A stretch of 64,000 bases of DNA from Collybia mongolica. Its lineage: Eukaryota; Basidiomycota; Agaricomycetes; Agaricales; Clitocybaceae. This document shows, piece after piece, positions 1 to 11,012 of this stretch. Numbering within the stretch: position 1 is the first letter of the stretch; each line of letters opens with the position of its first letter. The position numbers and the translations under genes are program-made. The DNA is taken from the NCBI GenBank assembly GCA_013420905.1, contig JAAXNY010000001.1, positions 1,860,001-1,924,000 on the forward strand, given 5' to 3'. The notes beneath the pieces were generated by a model that was given only the letters and a program-made list of their open reading frames with translations, did no database searches and was not told the DNA's origin.

Positions 1-2057
1 GAACCGACACAGAAGAAGCAACAGATTGACAATAGGCCACGGCGCCGAGCTCAGTGGACAGGCCGCTACCATGCCGAGAAGTGTCTAAAATGCATACGAA
101 GAAATCTTCCATGTGAGAAACAAGCCATGGGTGGAGCGTGCATTGCATGCTATGAGGCAAAGACGAAATGCCTCCATAGCGGCCCAAGAGGGGGGAAAAG
201 GAAGAAGGTTCTTGAAGAGTCTGAACCAGATTCAGATAATCCCTCCGATGTACAAGAGGAAGTGGTGGAACAGGCCAAGAAACGGAAACGAGCAGGGAAA
301 GCGGCGGCCCAAGGACGTGTGGACAAAGCCCGGCCGGATGAAGACACGGACGATAGCCCCTCAGAGCAATGGAGGACGGAATGCCGAGCGGAAAAACGTA
401 AGTTGTTCCCTTTCCACACACTACAATGCTTACTGAAATGCACATTGCAGGGCCACAAGACAAACACTTTGCTGCCGGTCAAACCCGCCGCAGCCGTGTC
501 CCTCCTCGTGAAAATGCCAACATGTCGCTCGCGGAGGCCAGCAGACGCTTAGTTGCTGCCTCATCTCACATAGGGGCATTATTTGCAGGTACAGAGGGAG
601 CACCTGGCTTGGCAGATGTCCCCTCCCTCCTTGGTCATGCTATGGCACAAATTTCAACTCTGGAGAATCAAGTTGATGCCTTAACGGTCGTCTATTGTGA
701 TATCGCGGAGTATCTTGGATTACCACTGGAAGGTTTGCCACGGGAACCGCGAAACCGCTACAACGAATTCCGACGGCCAATTATTGTAACAAATGTACGG
801 CCAGCACAGGAAACACAGGAATGGGTAAAGACTTGGCTACAGTATGGGGGTGAGTTTGACGATGGGGAGGCATGGTTGGAGTGCAAAACAATGCAACGCA
901 TGATATATGATATTGTCTGCCAATATTGGGTTTATTTACACTGGCGGATCGGCCACTTGCTACTGGCCGGATTGCAAGTAGATCCTGCAATTGGTCTATT
1001 TCATGTTCATGGGCACAAGGAACAGTGTTTTTTTCGGTATGCTACCTCATTCATAGCAGGTGCTGGAATGGTTGCAGGGGAAATTCTGGAATCTCTGTGG
1101 GCAGGGCTGAATTCGGTATCACCGGCAATGCGAACGGCAACGCTGGCACATCGGGCTGAAATGATGGATGATCATGTCACAGATTCAAATCACAAGAAAG
1201 GCTTGAACATGGGTGTGTACATACTCCACTAGGCCAATCTTGTTGCTAAATATTTTCAGTGTCCTCATTGTGCAAACAATTTGAAGAGGCCCAGACCATG
1301 GCAAAGCATGCTAATCAATATTTCATGAACATGACAGATGCCATCCCAATAGAGAACACTCAGGTGTGGGAACAGGAAATAAAGATGGCAGAGGACCAGC
1401 ATTGCAATAACCCAGCCATGATGGATGTCCTTGCAACACGGAAAGCCAGTTTGGATCCGGAAGCGGATTCGGCCAATGTCGGATTGCACACTGGCACAAG
1501 TGAAGGTGAAAGGTGGATACAGTTAGCGCTTAGCATTGAGGAGCAACAGTGTGTTGTAAACATATGGCTTGCAATTAAAATACTCAATAACCTATTAGGC
1601 TGGACTTACAAGATCGGGTTCTCCGCCTCCGGAAAAACCCACGGGAGGACGATCGGCAAGAAGTGGAACGGCTTCGGCAACTCTTGGTTGCATTGATGGA
1701 CAGTTTGGACAGTGTGAAAGAGGAAATCCGCATAGGCTTTCACGAGCTACGCAGATTTGAGGATAGCAATATGCTCGGACACTTTGAAAATATTGATGGC
1801 ATTAGTTCATATTCCACAGACAACAATCCACTGGCCAGTGCAGGGATTGGCCTGGAGGAGCCACTTTTGATTCCGCCCGAAGATAGGGTACTGTCTATGC
1901 CCTCGACATGCCTGCCATCCACCCATCCGTACTGTGTAATGGAACTCTGGCAACGGAAAGAGATGGCCGATTGGCATCTATCTGCCCTTCGTGCTGTGAT
2001 TGCAGACAAATCCTTCCAGTATTCACACGTTGACAAGCCTAGCTCGGCGCTAGGCAT
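1..2057 (+). CDS. KDZ transposase-like gene with Zn2Cys6-like N-terminus (5' partial)
   Basis: The reading frame is open from base 1, so the start lies left of the window. Four exons splice cleanly: 1-397, 451-1212, 1260-1548 and 1599-2057. Exon 1 encodes C-x2-C-x6-C-x8-C-x2-C-x6-C (about 82-180), the spacing of a fungal Zn(II)2Cys6 cluster, then a basic/acidic linker. Exon 2 holds a short leucine-rich coiled segment and runs without a break into KDZ (Kyakuja-Dileera-Zisupton) transposase signatures: YDIVCQYW, FHVHGHKEQC, AGAGMVAGEILESLW and MMDDHVTDSNHKKGL. Exons 3-4 give the charged KDZ C-terminus. The usual N-terminal KDZ half with the first catalytic acids is missing, so an active transposase is unlikely. 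The 3' end is cut by the repeat that follows. The KDZ call is firm; whether the fusion is a functional gene or a decayed element is not known. Confidence 0.75.
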
Positions 2058-3560
2058 GTTATTCCTCGTTCAATCGTATTTCGCGCTCACAAGTATACCC
2101 ATTTCCTACTCTCATTCGCGCGCATCTACACACGGCTTACTTCGCGCGCAATCTCTCATTCTCAATCTTACTTCGCAACTCTCATACACGCTTATTTCGC
2201 AAACTTCTCTCTTACTTCGGGATCTTCGGGCTTGACCTACTTCGCGCGCTTTAACTCTGTTCCGTCTCGGGGACCCCGGGAACGCCACTCCACAAGTCGG
2301 TCGCGGAAGTCCTTTCCGTCTCAACGACCCTGCTCCGTTTCCGATCAAGGATTGACATCCCGGCGTTCAGTTAATTAGTGATCTCCGTTCTAGGCACGCT
2401 CGCCTTATCTCTTAGGTATTCCTTAGTTCGCCGTCGCGCGAGTTTATCTTAATTTAGTAGTTTGTATCTCGACTCACCTTTCTCCTACTTGAAAATTTTA
2501 CCTTACATCTCCATTTAGATTCCATGTAGTTAGTATAAAAACCTCTGTACTTTACTACTAGAGAATCAGTACACTTTCCCCTCCTCTCTACATCTAAACT
2601 TCGCTCTCAAACGCTTCTGTGCATACTCAACAAGTTCACAACTGCTCCGACTTATTGACACGAAGTTCGCACACGCCTGTATACGTTTCGTTCGCGAACT
2701 ACAGGGCAGCACCTTAATTGTTGTCGTCTTAAGCTCGCGACTTTGTGCGCGGAGAATCTCGAACCTCTAAGTCCGCATTTCAGTTGCGCGTTGCGCACTT
2801 TGCGTCTTTTAGTGTTGAAGTCTCACAACTCGTTTGGTTTGTTAGTCACTAAGCATACCTCTTACTTCGCGCGTGTTACGCACTCCCCTTGGTAATTCTC
2901 CATACTCCGAACTGTGCACTGATATCTTCTCCCTCCTTTTGATACAGAAAACACCCCTCACTTTCTAGGAGAGGACCTGCGAGATAAGAACGCACACTTA
3001 GTTCTCACATCTCGCACGGACTCGTAACTGTCAACGTCATCCGCAATGCACCACGGAAGGCAGTTACAACCCGTTCACGGAACCAGATATCCAAATTAAA
3101 TGATCAGATTTGTAAGGGCAACTCCGGCGGAGTGCGCGCGAACTTAGTAGAGCGGGCCGACGCTGAGGAGGGGATCCTAAGAGAATACTCTGAGGAGCCT
3201 CCATCAGGGGGGGTGTGCTATATACCTAGTACTACATTAAATACACGTTCCCGGTGCGGTACGACGACACGCGTTGGGCTAGCGAAGGTCACGTGACCGT
3301 GCCCTTGATAGTCCGAACAAGTGCGAAGTCCGGCGGCGAACTGCGCGCGAAGTAGAGAGTGGGGGTGCGTGTGGGCGTAGGTAATGAACGTGCGATGTAG
3401 TGAATGTAATTGAGTGAGCGCGAAGTAAGCAGAGAAATTGTATCGTAAGTCGGCGGGATGACTGAGTCGCGAATCGGCGAAGTAGAAGTCGGCGGAGTGA
3501 GATTCGGCGAAGTAAGGCTAGATCGGCGAAGTAAGGCGGAAATGGAGTTCCCCTTACAAG
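2058..3560. repeat. 1.5-kb repeat with inverted CTTACTTCGC-rich arms
   Basis: This stretch carries no convincing protein. Its left part (about 2065-2260) repeats variants of TTACTTCGC/TACTTCGCGC. Its right part (about 3330-3545) repeats the complement, GCGAAGTAAG/GCGCGAAGTAG, so the two arms face each other. A TATAAAA box lies at about 2535, and a run of G residues near 3208 is followed by TGTGCTATATACC, which could be a polypurine tract and LTR start. It sits between the KDZ gene and the motif-repeat ORF and appears to be an insertion. It may be a foldback element or a degenerate or solo LTR; class not resolved. Confidence 0.45.
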
Positions 3561-3602
3561 ATTGCACTGCATTGCCGTGGATATGGCCGATGCCGTGCAG
3601 CC

Positions 3603-4817
3603 ATGATCCAGCTCGCAGATAACCATGATTTTGCACAGCCACATTCTGGGTATGATGCAAGCCTGGCCGATAGCGCGGAAAGTGGCAGTTATTCTGATGC
3701 CAATGAAACCTTCCCTAGTGATGTACACTTCAGCCCACTCAGCAAGGATATCCAGGATCCTCCAGAGCTGTCCCCCCTTCAAATACCATCTCACTTTTCT
3801 TTTTGGCCTTTAAGGTTTGGAAAATCAGGACACAGTGGCAGGTATCCATCGGGAAAACTCCCTACTCACACTCCTGGTCTGGATCTCCCTGGCATGCCGA
3901 GCTCGGCCATGCTGGCCATTGGTTCAACTGCACCATCCCCCGCACCCCATCCTACCCCATTAGCACTAAACGAAGATACCCATATGTCCACAGATAGTCA
4001 GGCAGGTCCCTTATCCCCCCAAGCAAATATATCTTTCATTTCTTCCACTGACATTCCGGCGGCCGATCGGATTGCTTCCTCACTGGCACCAGCGCTGGCA
4101 TCTCCCATGCCTACAATTTTGCCTACTCCTTCGGCCCTGCACCACCGTGTGTTTATTAAAGCCCGGCCAGTAGATCAGGCATCTTCAGATGATGAATCAG
4201 CCCCCCCCCAACGTATCACGCAAGCCCCAGCCCATGTACCCACCATAGCTGCAGCAGCCACAATGTCGGATTGGGTTGGTGATGCCACGTCAGCCACTCC
4301 AACTTCGGCCGTGGATGCAGTGGCCATGATATCATCGGATGAGGGAAGTCATGATGGCTCCGCTTCAGCCCGGGATGCTGTGGCTATGATCTCATCTGAC
4401 GAGGGAAGTCATGGGGGTGCAGCCAATCCATTGTCAGCTCTTGCTGCATTGGCTATGATCTCGGATGGGGAAAGTGGTGCTGCTTCGGCCACTCCAATTT
4501 CGGCTATGGATGCGGTGGCCATGATATCGTCGGATGAGGGAAATCATCATAGCTCTACTTTGGCCACTGCAATTTCGGTCCCGGATGCAGTGGCCATGAT
4601 ATCATCAGATGAGGGAAGTCATAGTGGCTCAGCTTCGGACGGGGAAGGTGGTTCCGCTTCAGCTGCTGCAATGTCAGCCATCAATGCAGTGGCCATGATA
4701 TCTTCAGATGATGAACCACTTGTACATCCAGGTCCATACAATGCGGAGTCTTTTAGAGATGTTCCCGACACCTGGCTGGACTATACAGGTTCTGGATCTG
4801 ATGGGGAATATTTGTAG
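3603..4817 (+). CDS. Repeat-element ORF with six hydrophobic-acidic (SIM-like) motifs, copy 1 (5' truncated)
   Basis: The 404-residue product is almost entirely low-complexity Ser/Ala/Pro/Asp sequence. The C-terminal third repeats DAVAMISSDEG with small changes about six times (about 4315-4710), each separated by Ser/Gly/His/Ala spacers. VAMI followed by SSDE has the layout of a SUMO-interacting motif: a short hydrophobic beta strand next to serines and acids. That is inference from pattern only. A near-identical ORF lies in inverse orientation at 60829-62436, where it has an additional N-terminal region of about 130 residues. Similarity between the copies begins near 3616, so the apparent ATG here lies in unrelated sequence and this copy is 5' truncated. 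No known domain was recognised. Confidence 0.55.
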   Translation: MIQLADNHDFAQPHSGYDASLADSAESGSYSDANETFPSDVHFSPLSKDIQDPPELSPLQIPSHFSFWPLRFGKSGHSGRYPSGKLPTHTPGLDLPGMPSSAMLAIGSTAPSPAPHPTPLALNEDTHMSTDSQAGPLSPQANISFISSTDIPAADRIASSLAPALASPMPTILPTPSALHHRVFIKARPVDQASSDDESAPPQRITQAPAHVPTIAAAATMSDWVGDATSATPTSAVDAVAMISSDEGSHDGSASARDAVAMISSDEGSHGGAANPLSALAALAMISDGESGAASATPISAMDAVAMISSDEGNHHSSTLATAISVPDAVAMISSDEGSHSGSASDGEGGSASAAAMSAINAVAMISSDDEPLVHPGPYNAESFRDVPDTWLDYTGSGSDGEYL

Positions 4818-5133
4818 TATATATGTATGTAACTGTTGCTGCTCTCTCAGTATTGGAATACATATCTAGCCGTTGGCCATCGATGCTACACTATTGCCAT
4901 ATGGCTCAGGACTATATGTAGTCCGTGCCGAATATGAATACCGTACGGCCACGCGGAAATACATATCTATCCGTTGGGGCCGTGCGTGGTCCGCTAGAAC
5001 CGCATGGTACGATTACATGTAGTTACATATTTCTATTGTAGCGGACAATGTAGCGTCCGCGGACCGTACCATACACTACATTGTATATGCCCGCTGGACC
5101 GTATGGTACGTTACATTGTAGCTTACATATGTG
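3616..5133 (+). mobile_element. Inverted-copy repeat element, copy 1
   Basis: The segment matches 60349 to about 62035 on the opposite strand: the motif-repeat ORF plus about 300 bp of non-coding tail. The tail repeats ACCATACGGTYCYAGCGG-type words and ends ...GCTTACATATGTG, at 5133 here and at 60349 in the other copy. Flanking bases differ in the two places, which marks a shared element end. This copy has one subterminal tail unit where the other has two. The class is unknown; the KDZ transposase to its left may or may not belong to the same element. Confidence 0.6.
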
Positions 5134-6137
5134 ATACTTAAGCAATAGCACATGTATCGCGATTCGTTTTTCCGAGAACTTGCCAATGTTTTGAAGGGTT
5201 TTTGCGAATGCGCCAAAGCCTACTGAGCTCTGTGGGGGCACACTGCATGCTGACCGTGAGACATAGGTTGTTGAATTCCTTGGGGCGCGTTAAAAGAAGA
5301 GTCACACATACAATCCAAAAAGAATCGTCCGCAATGGTAATGACGCCGTTATCGACCTGGATCTTATCGGATGGATGGCACGACGACAGCTATAAGGCGA
5401 TGTTTGCCTAACTTTTCGTGCCCACAGAAGCGCCCAAATTGGCGAGTTCATTAATTAAGTGGCGAACGTCGGCGGATTGGCCTGAAATTATGATTTTGAG
5501 AAATGTCATATCTGAGGACGCATGAAGAATGTTCTGACCAGTGCGCAATACGCAGTTAGGCTCCACTGTTGATGCATTTCAGAAGTAGGCACGAGCGCAT
5601 ACAGGACCAAAGCCCTCGCAATTAATCGATTGAGAAGCGTTACATGGATATGGAGTTTTTTTTAGTCACCTTACCTGAGGGTCCGCGGCCCGGAAAGTTC
5701 ATTACAGCACAGAGTACTTGTGGAATATGCTCTCTTTCACCGTATATCATTCGACCATCGTCTACGGAATCGCTCACTAAGCACCCGTCTTTCCGAAATT
5801 CCTGATGATAGTCTCATTCGCCTCCATAATCTCGGCAGAGACGTGGGCTAGATCGTAGATCCTACTCATCCGATGGAACACTGATGCCAAAAAGGGCGTA
5901 AGAATCCATTCAATTCGTCAGGAGTCCACTCACAAGGTGCCGTCACTGCATTCTCTTCAGAAGCCTTGTATTGATGACTGACTCCAGAATTTCTGATGCC
6001 AGATGCGAAGAGAAGAAACGCAGAGGATGAAATCCTCTCTTGTGGTCAACTGAGTACGAAGAATCAATGTTTATGGGAGGATAAACGTATATAAGGACTG
6101 AAAGGGCTATCCTCGTTCGAACAATAACGCAACGACG
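5134..6137. other. No confident gene; possible eroded minus-strand exons
   Basis: The minus strand shows short coding-like stretches, for example one reading KIIISGQSADVRHLINELAN near 5440-5510 and one near 5780-5900, but they are separated by stops and frame changes and match no family I recognise. The stretch probably holds a decayed gene or promoter sequence for the secreted-protein gene to the right. Confidence 0.25.
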
Positions 6138-6362
6138 ATGCATGCCAGTCTCATGACCAATTTCATTTTCATTCTCGGTGCTTGCGCTAGCATCCTAGCC
6201 ATACCCACAAACGCGCGCGCTGTCACAGTCCCAATGGAATTCCCTCAGTGCATTGTTCCAGGTAGCGGATGTACTGCGGATTCCCAATGTTGCTCAGGCA
6301 CTTGCTACAATGTGTCATCTTTCTCTGCCGTCGAATTCAGATTGCTGATCCTTTATCTGTAG
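6138..6362 (+). CDS. Small secreted cysteine-rich (knottin-like) protein, probably truncated
   Basis: The 74-residue product starts with a hydrophobic signal-peptide-like segment (residues about 6-24, ending near NARA). It then has five cysteines in the pattern C-x6-C-x5-CC-x3-C, the same spacing as both domains of the gene at 7584-7999. The sixth cysteine expected of an inhibitor-cystine-knot fold is missing. After the fifth cysteine the frame runs into a hydrophobic tail and stops. Either a 3' exon is lost, or the splice donor that follows this cysteine in the sister gene has decayed. Function is unknown; secreted cysteine-rich proteins in fungi act in host, microbe or cell-surface interactions, but nothing here says which. 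Confidence 0.5.
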   Translation: MHASLMTNFIFILGACASILAIPTNARAVTVPMEFPQCIVPGSGCTADSQCCSGTCYNVSSFSAVEFRLLILYL

Positions 6363-7583
6363 CACCAATACTTTTAGGCGAGGTGGGAGCCTTCCTCTCT
6401 GTTCGTACCTTTCGTTGAAGACTTGGGTCAGCATTAGTGCTTTCGTGGAGGGATTTGGGGCTTATGGACCCACCTAGTCAGGCCTTGCCGCAACCTTAGA
6501 CTCTACGTAGGTTCATACTCAATGATCTATTCCTAATCTGAATTAAACCTGAACAAAGGTTTTACTGTTCAGCTTGGGATAGAAATATTCCTGTTATCTG
6601 CTTCTATGTCAGTTAAATGTGCTTCATCGTCTTTAGTGCATGTTATATAGCATGAAAATCACGGACCTCAGTATACAGCGTGCCAACGGAAGGTTTGTCG
6701 GGAAAGATAGGGCTGTTATCAGGACTCGCCGGATCGGACCGCATATACATATCTTATCTATTCACATGCATAGATGCATTGTGCAATATTCACACGGACC
6801 AATGACCATGCCCTTCCTTGTAGTTTCTTCAACTTACAGCACCTGTCTCGTCCCGATAATTCCCAAAAAGTTGGTGCAACAGCGGGCCCATGCTTCCAAC
6901 GAGCGATTGTATTTCGTAAAAAACGGTACTTGAAGAGCAACATGTGTGTATCCCTTTGCACTGAGAATCTGATTGAGTGTGGTTGGTTTCCAATTTTTCT
7001 CCGGTTGATCGATCGCCCTTGTGGTCAAAGCTTCTCAATCTTTCTCAAGGCCTTATACATGGGATTACCTAGCTGGTAACATCACATACAGCCCGCTTCC
7101 CCCGTCTGAAGGTCTATCAGCATCAGGTCTCTGTGCAACTTTCACGAGCAAGGAGCCCGAAAATCTTTCGAGGTTTCCAAGACTGGGGCCTGAGACCACT
7201 AATGCAAAAAATTCTCCCAGGTATGGCGAAGTACACCCTCAAGCCAGTAAAGTGTTTTCCTGTTATGAGATTTTTCCATTGCGAGGGCCTCGAAGACTTC
7301 TGCTGGCTCACGCACATGGTATTTTAGGTTCCAACCGACGTTAATTATGAATCATTCCGAAGCAAAACCCCTGGCTGGCCTTTAACTCTGTGGTTCTGAG
7401 CCCTCGAAGGCTTCCTTCTACACCAGGAGTTAGTGACGCCCCCCACTTCCTTTACACACACCCTATGACGATATATTTGTGCTCTACACATGAACCGCCT
7501 TCTCCGAACCCCATCGTCAATAAAACGGCTACGGGGTCACTAAAGCCTGCTTGAACCCCCCTTCTTCCATTACTACTGAGAAA
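6363..7583. other. Intergenic; nothing recognised
   Basis: Short open frames occur (for example 7021-7344 and 7133-7327), but they have no family signature and overlap each other in several frames. The last 150 bp before 7584 contain a TATA-like GATATATTTG at about 7470, a plausible promoter for the knottin gene. Confidence 0.3.
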
Positions 7584-7999
7584 ATGCGCTTTATCCTCTC
7601 AACTATTGTTCGAGTCATTACAATCGGATGTATAGGCACTTTTGCTCGACATTTAACATTTCCTGATCCTCCTACTACTTCCTGCATAAGCATTGGGCAG
7701 GGCTGTACCTTTGATTCGCAATGTTGCACAAGTTCTTGCAGCCAAACGGCAAGTTGACACACCACTGTCTCAGGTGAACTATCCTTCAGCTAACAAATGT
7801 CGGACTCCCTATGCTAGTTCAATTGCTGTATGAGCACCAAACCGTCCTGCGTTCACAACGGCCATGATTGTTCTGATCGGAACGATTGCTGCTCAGACTA
7901 CTGCGACGTAAACGTAAGCTCCTACGTGAATCAGCCAAGCAAAAGAGTTATTTACTGATCTTCTCGTGATAGAATATGTGCAGCTGTAAGTTGTCATAG
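7584..7999 (+). CDS. Secreted tandem knottin-like protein, two cysteine-knot repeats
   Basis: Three exons are proposed: 7584-7748, 7818-7913 and 7973-7999, giving 95 residues. A signal peptide covers about residues 1-20. Two domains follow with identical spacing, C-x6-C-x5-CC-x3-C-x5-C, which is the inhibitor cystine knot pattern. Each domain is interrupted by a phase-0 intron exactly three residues after its fifth cysteine, and the sixth cysteine appears only after splicing. This recurrence supports both introns, although the first uses a GC donor (GCAAGT) and the second GTAAGC. The gene therefore looks like an internal exon duplication. A related, apparently damaged single-domain gene lies 1.2 kb upstream. 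The signal peptide and knot call are well supported; the biological role is unknown. Confidence 0.7.
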
Positions 8000-9872
8000 C
8001 CAAAGAAAACGATCTGCGAGCAGGAGGATCGTAAGTTCACTTTACACTCAAAGATACTAAAAATGGCGCCTTTACTGCTACAATATTACAGGTGTTCAAC
8101 ATACAGATACTCCCCGCCTCTAATAGCGCTCTCGCCTACATAGTAAATATAAATTAGTTTGGGTCCCATCAAAGGTGCTGCCGATCCTGTAACGTGCGCG
8201 TACGCTGAAGGCCTACGGCTTGTCAGCTATGAATGAGCCACCGGAAATTTCAAATATGGAAATTTTCTCGAAGAAAAGATTTCAATAATACCAACACCCA
8301 CCGCACGCTTCTGTCTCGTAAATGTCAATATCAGCCCTCGTGTGTCATTAAAGTTTACCACCTGAGTTGCTCGAAGTGGGAAGATTTCGCACGCGCATGG
8401 GATCACTAGTGCACAGGTACAGCGCAGAGGATGAGTAAAAGAACGTGTTGTGGAACGTCATGCGTTCAAAGGGGACAGGGTGAGGGTGATCAGCCCCTTG
8501 TCGGACCCGCCGGGCCGTGAGTCGCGGTTTGTTTGTCCCTGTTGGACTTCGAATATAGAGTTCATCAACGACTTTTCTTTCTCACCACTCCCCGCCTACT
8601 CTACTTTACATGTCCTGTCGCTCCTTATCTCGATTCGTTCAGGGATCAGATAATCTCAACACTGAACTTCAAGGGGAAATATTTTATCCGGCCTTTTAGC
8701 GATGAAGTTGTCACGTCATGATACACTGTGTTGAAGCCGAGTTTGTGCGCAGACGTGGTATATGTGTAGCTTGGTATGTGATATCAGTCTCTTGAGGCGA
8801 TGCGTGGTGATATGAAGCCCACTTTCGTTGGAAATGTTAAGCTCATCTAAGGTTGAAGTGTGAGATTGTCATGATCGTTGTGACCATCCCTCCTCTTCTC
8901 GAGGTATGAACATTGCATCGGCTGCGTGCACCATGGCTCATTGTCGCTTGTATTGTGACACTCCATCCACCTCTTAGCGAACACCCACTTTGTCTCCCAA
9001 TCGTTAAGTATGGTATGTTTCTTTCATGCCCATCTTTTAATGAGGCCTGCAGTATGTGTCTTCACGTAACGAATCAATCACATTAGAGTCAATTTTGGGG
9101 ATCTACTAGGAGACTGGAAACGAATCTCATCCGACTCGAGCTGACATCGTGCCAGCGCTCTCCTTGATAGCCCCGAGGACCTAGTCGGGACATTAGGTGC
9201 GATCAGTTATCGCTCTTGAAAGTAAGTACTAGACCCAAAATTAAAACAGAAGCCCGCAGCCCTCAACATGGACCGTTGGCACGGCACCTGCCTCGATGGT
9301 TCCGTATGTGGGCCGATAAAGGTAAAGCATTCATTCTCATATACAATGCTGGTTATGTTCTATTTGCAGCCCAGACACATGTTCCAGAAGTTTGCCTATA
9401 GGCTTTGAGTGTTTGGTATGTAATATGCTTCCTTCATCCCTGCGATAATCACTTCACATTTCTCCCCTCTGCTGTAATCATCACATATACCCTCTTCGGT
9501 AGTCAAGCCCCTCGAGGTTGGGTAGTTCGAAAAGCCGTCTTCCATGGTCCAAGGTGTGTATTTAAGCAGTTTGACGATATTGCAAAAGGCAATCCAAGCT
9601 TTGGGGTGAAGGTATGGGGAGGTCGCGCATACAAACTTGATGACATGTCCCTCTGTAATACGATTGGCAATACTTGACCACCAAAATGTCGCGAAATAGC
9701 CCTAACATCTCGCGCCAACGTATCTGTGTTCCCTTCTACGTTCAGCACCCTTCCACTGTGGACAAAACATGGCGGCCCCCGTATCGAGGGTGTGGGGGCA
9801 TTTAGGATTCGGGGGCGTGCTATATCGCGGGAGGAGGAATACACCGACGACTTAGATCCGTAAAATCGGTGT
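8000..9872. other. Intergenic; one possible eroded ORF
   Basis: Most of the stretch shows nothing. On the minus strand about 9400-9690 reads open with ordinary-looking protein composition (for example HVIKFVCATSPYLHPKAW), but a stop precedes it and the adjoining frame at 9503-9844 overlaps it. I could not assign a family, so it may be the remains of a gene. Confidence 0.2.
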
Positions 9873-11012
9873 TCACGAAATCAGTGATGGATAGATAAGT
9901 TTCATTCCGCCTGCTCGCAGGCGTTCGGCACAATTGCTGCGCTGTGCTCCGATGTCACCGGCGATTGGTTCTTCATCCGTCCACCGCACTGCCACGTCTG
10001 TCAACCTACTGAGCCCTTCCTGTCTATGCGGAGACGAGCCCTCTGGCCACCATCTTGACTCAAAGCACCTCATCAAGAGGTCATCGTCATCGCCAGATTC
10101 CCAATCCAACATGGGTACTTCGTGTACCTCGATCTTTCTAAGGTTTGGTAGAACATTATCGGTTGACTCGGGAATATATTGCAACATGTAGAAGAGGTTC
10201 CGAAATGAATCGATATCGGTCGTGCAAACCTGGAGATGGATGTGTTTGAGGGTAGGGACCGTGCGGAGGAACCGAATTAGACAGGTATTATTCCATTCCA
10301 TGCGTGCAAGATGCAAGTATTTGAGCGGAAACTGAGATCGTTCCTGGAGATTGACTAACGCCTCAGGGAGTTCATCGTCGTAGGATAAATCCGAGGTTTC
10401 CAAGTGAAGCTCCTCCAACGCAGGTAATATGAGGGCTTCGAAGAATTCGTTGATTCCTATTTCACCGCTGCCTTGTTCGTGACAGCGAAACTTGATAGTG
10501 AGGTGACGAAGATGGGAAAGCTTTGTCTTCGGACAGTCGATAGAGAATCGGCCAAGTATAGGCGGATCGGCAATCTCAAAGCTAGCTGAGACGAGCATTG
10601 GCGCGTCGCCCAGCATTATACGGACGATGTTTGATTGGAGCTCTGCGTCGCCTGAAATATCCACCAATCTCAAACGCTCCCAGGACGGTATGAAAAAACT
10701 TCCCTTCAAGAATCCGCCCGGTGGTAGTCGAACCCTCAGAGTAGCAGGTAGAGATCCTGCGCGGGAAAAATATTCCGCAATACCCCATCCAGCGCCTGGC
10801 TTGCAGACTGTATAGTTTACGCTTAACGACTGCTAAAGTTGTGGTGTTCCAAGGACGACGGCACGCCATTGCTGGGATACGAGTAGTAGTTGTTGGGGGG
10901 GCTGACAGATCAGGGGAGTATCAGATGGAGAATTTTCGGGCGTGGGTAGGCTATGGACAAATATCTTCGACAGAAGCTCAACCGGGAACTCTGTAAGTGG
11001 TGTTGGACTCAT
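9873..11012 (-). pseudogene. F-box/LRR-like protein with one premature TAG codon
   Basis: From ATG at 11012 the frame reads MSPTPLTEFPVELLSKIF, an F-box signature, then the common mushroom pattern SQQWRAVVLGTPQL. At codon 60 (bases 10833-10835) the frame has TAG where the sister gene at 21568-22770 has Trp. It then stays open for another 319 codons of leucine-rich sequence (LRHLTIKF, LPALEELHLETS, LKYLHLARMEW, LRTVPTLKHIHLQ). F-box proteins usually recruit substrates to SCF ubiquitin ligases through such C-terminal repeats. The single stop means a recent nonsense mutation, readthrough or a sequence error. A 48-nt in-frame intron ending at this TAG is formally possible but would remove conserved residues. 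Confidence 0.7.

Noticed and set aside
10785..10835. A 48-nt intron ending at the TAG of the F-box gene
   Set aside because: It would remove the conserved SQQWRAVVLGTPQ block that the paralogue clearly encodes.
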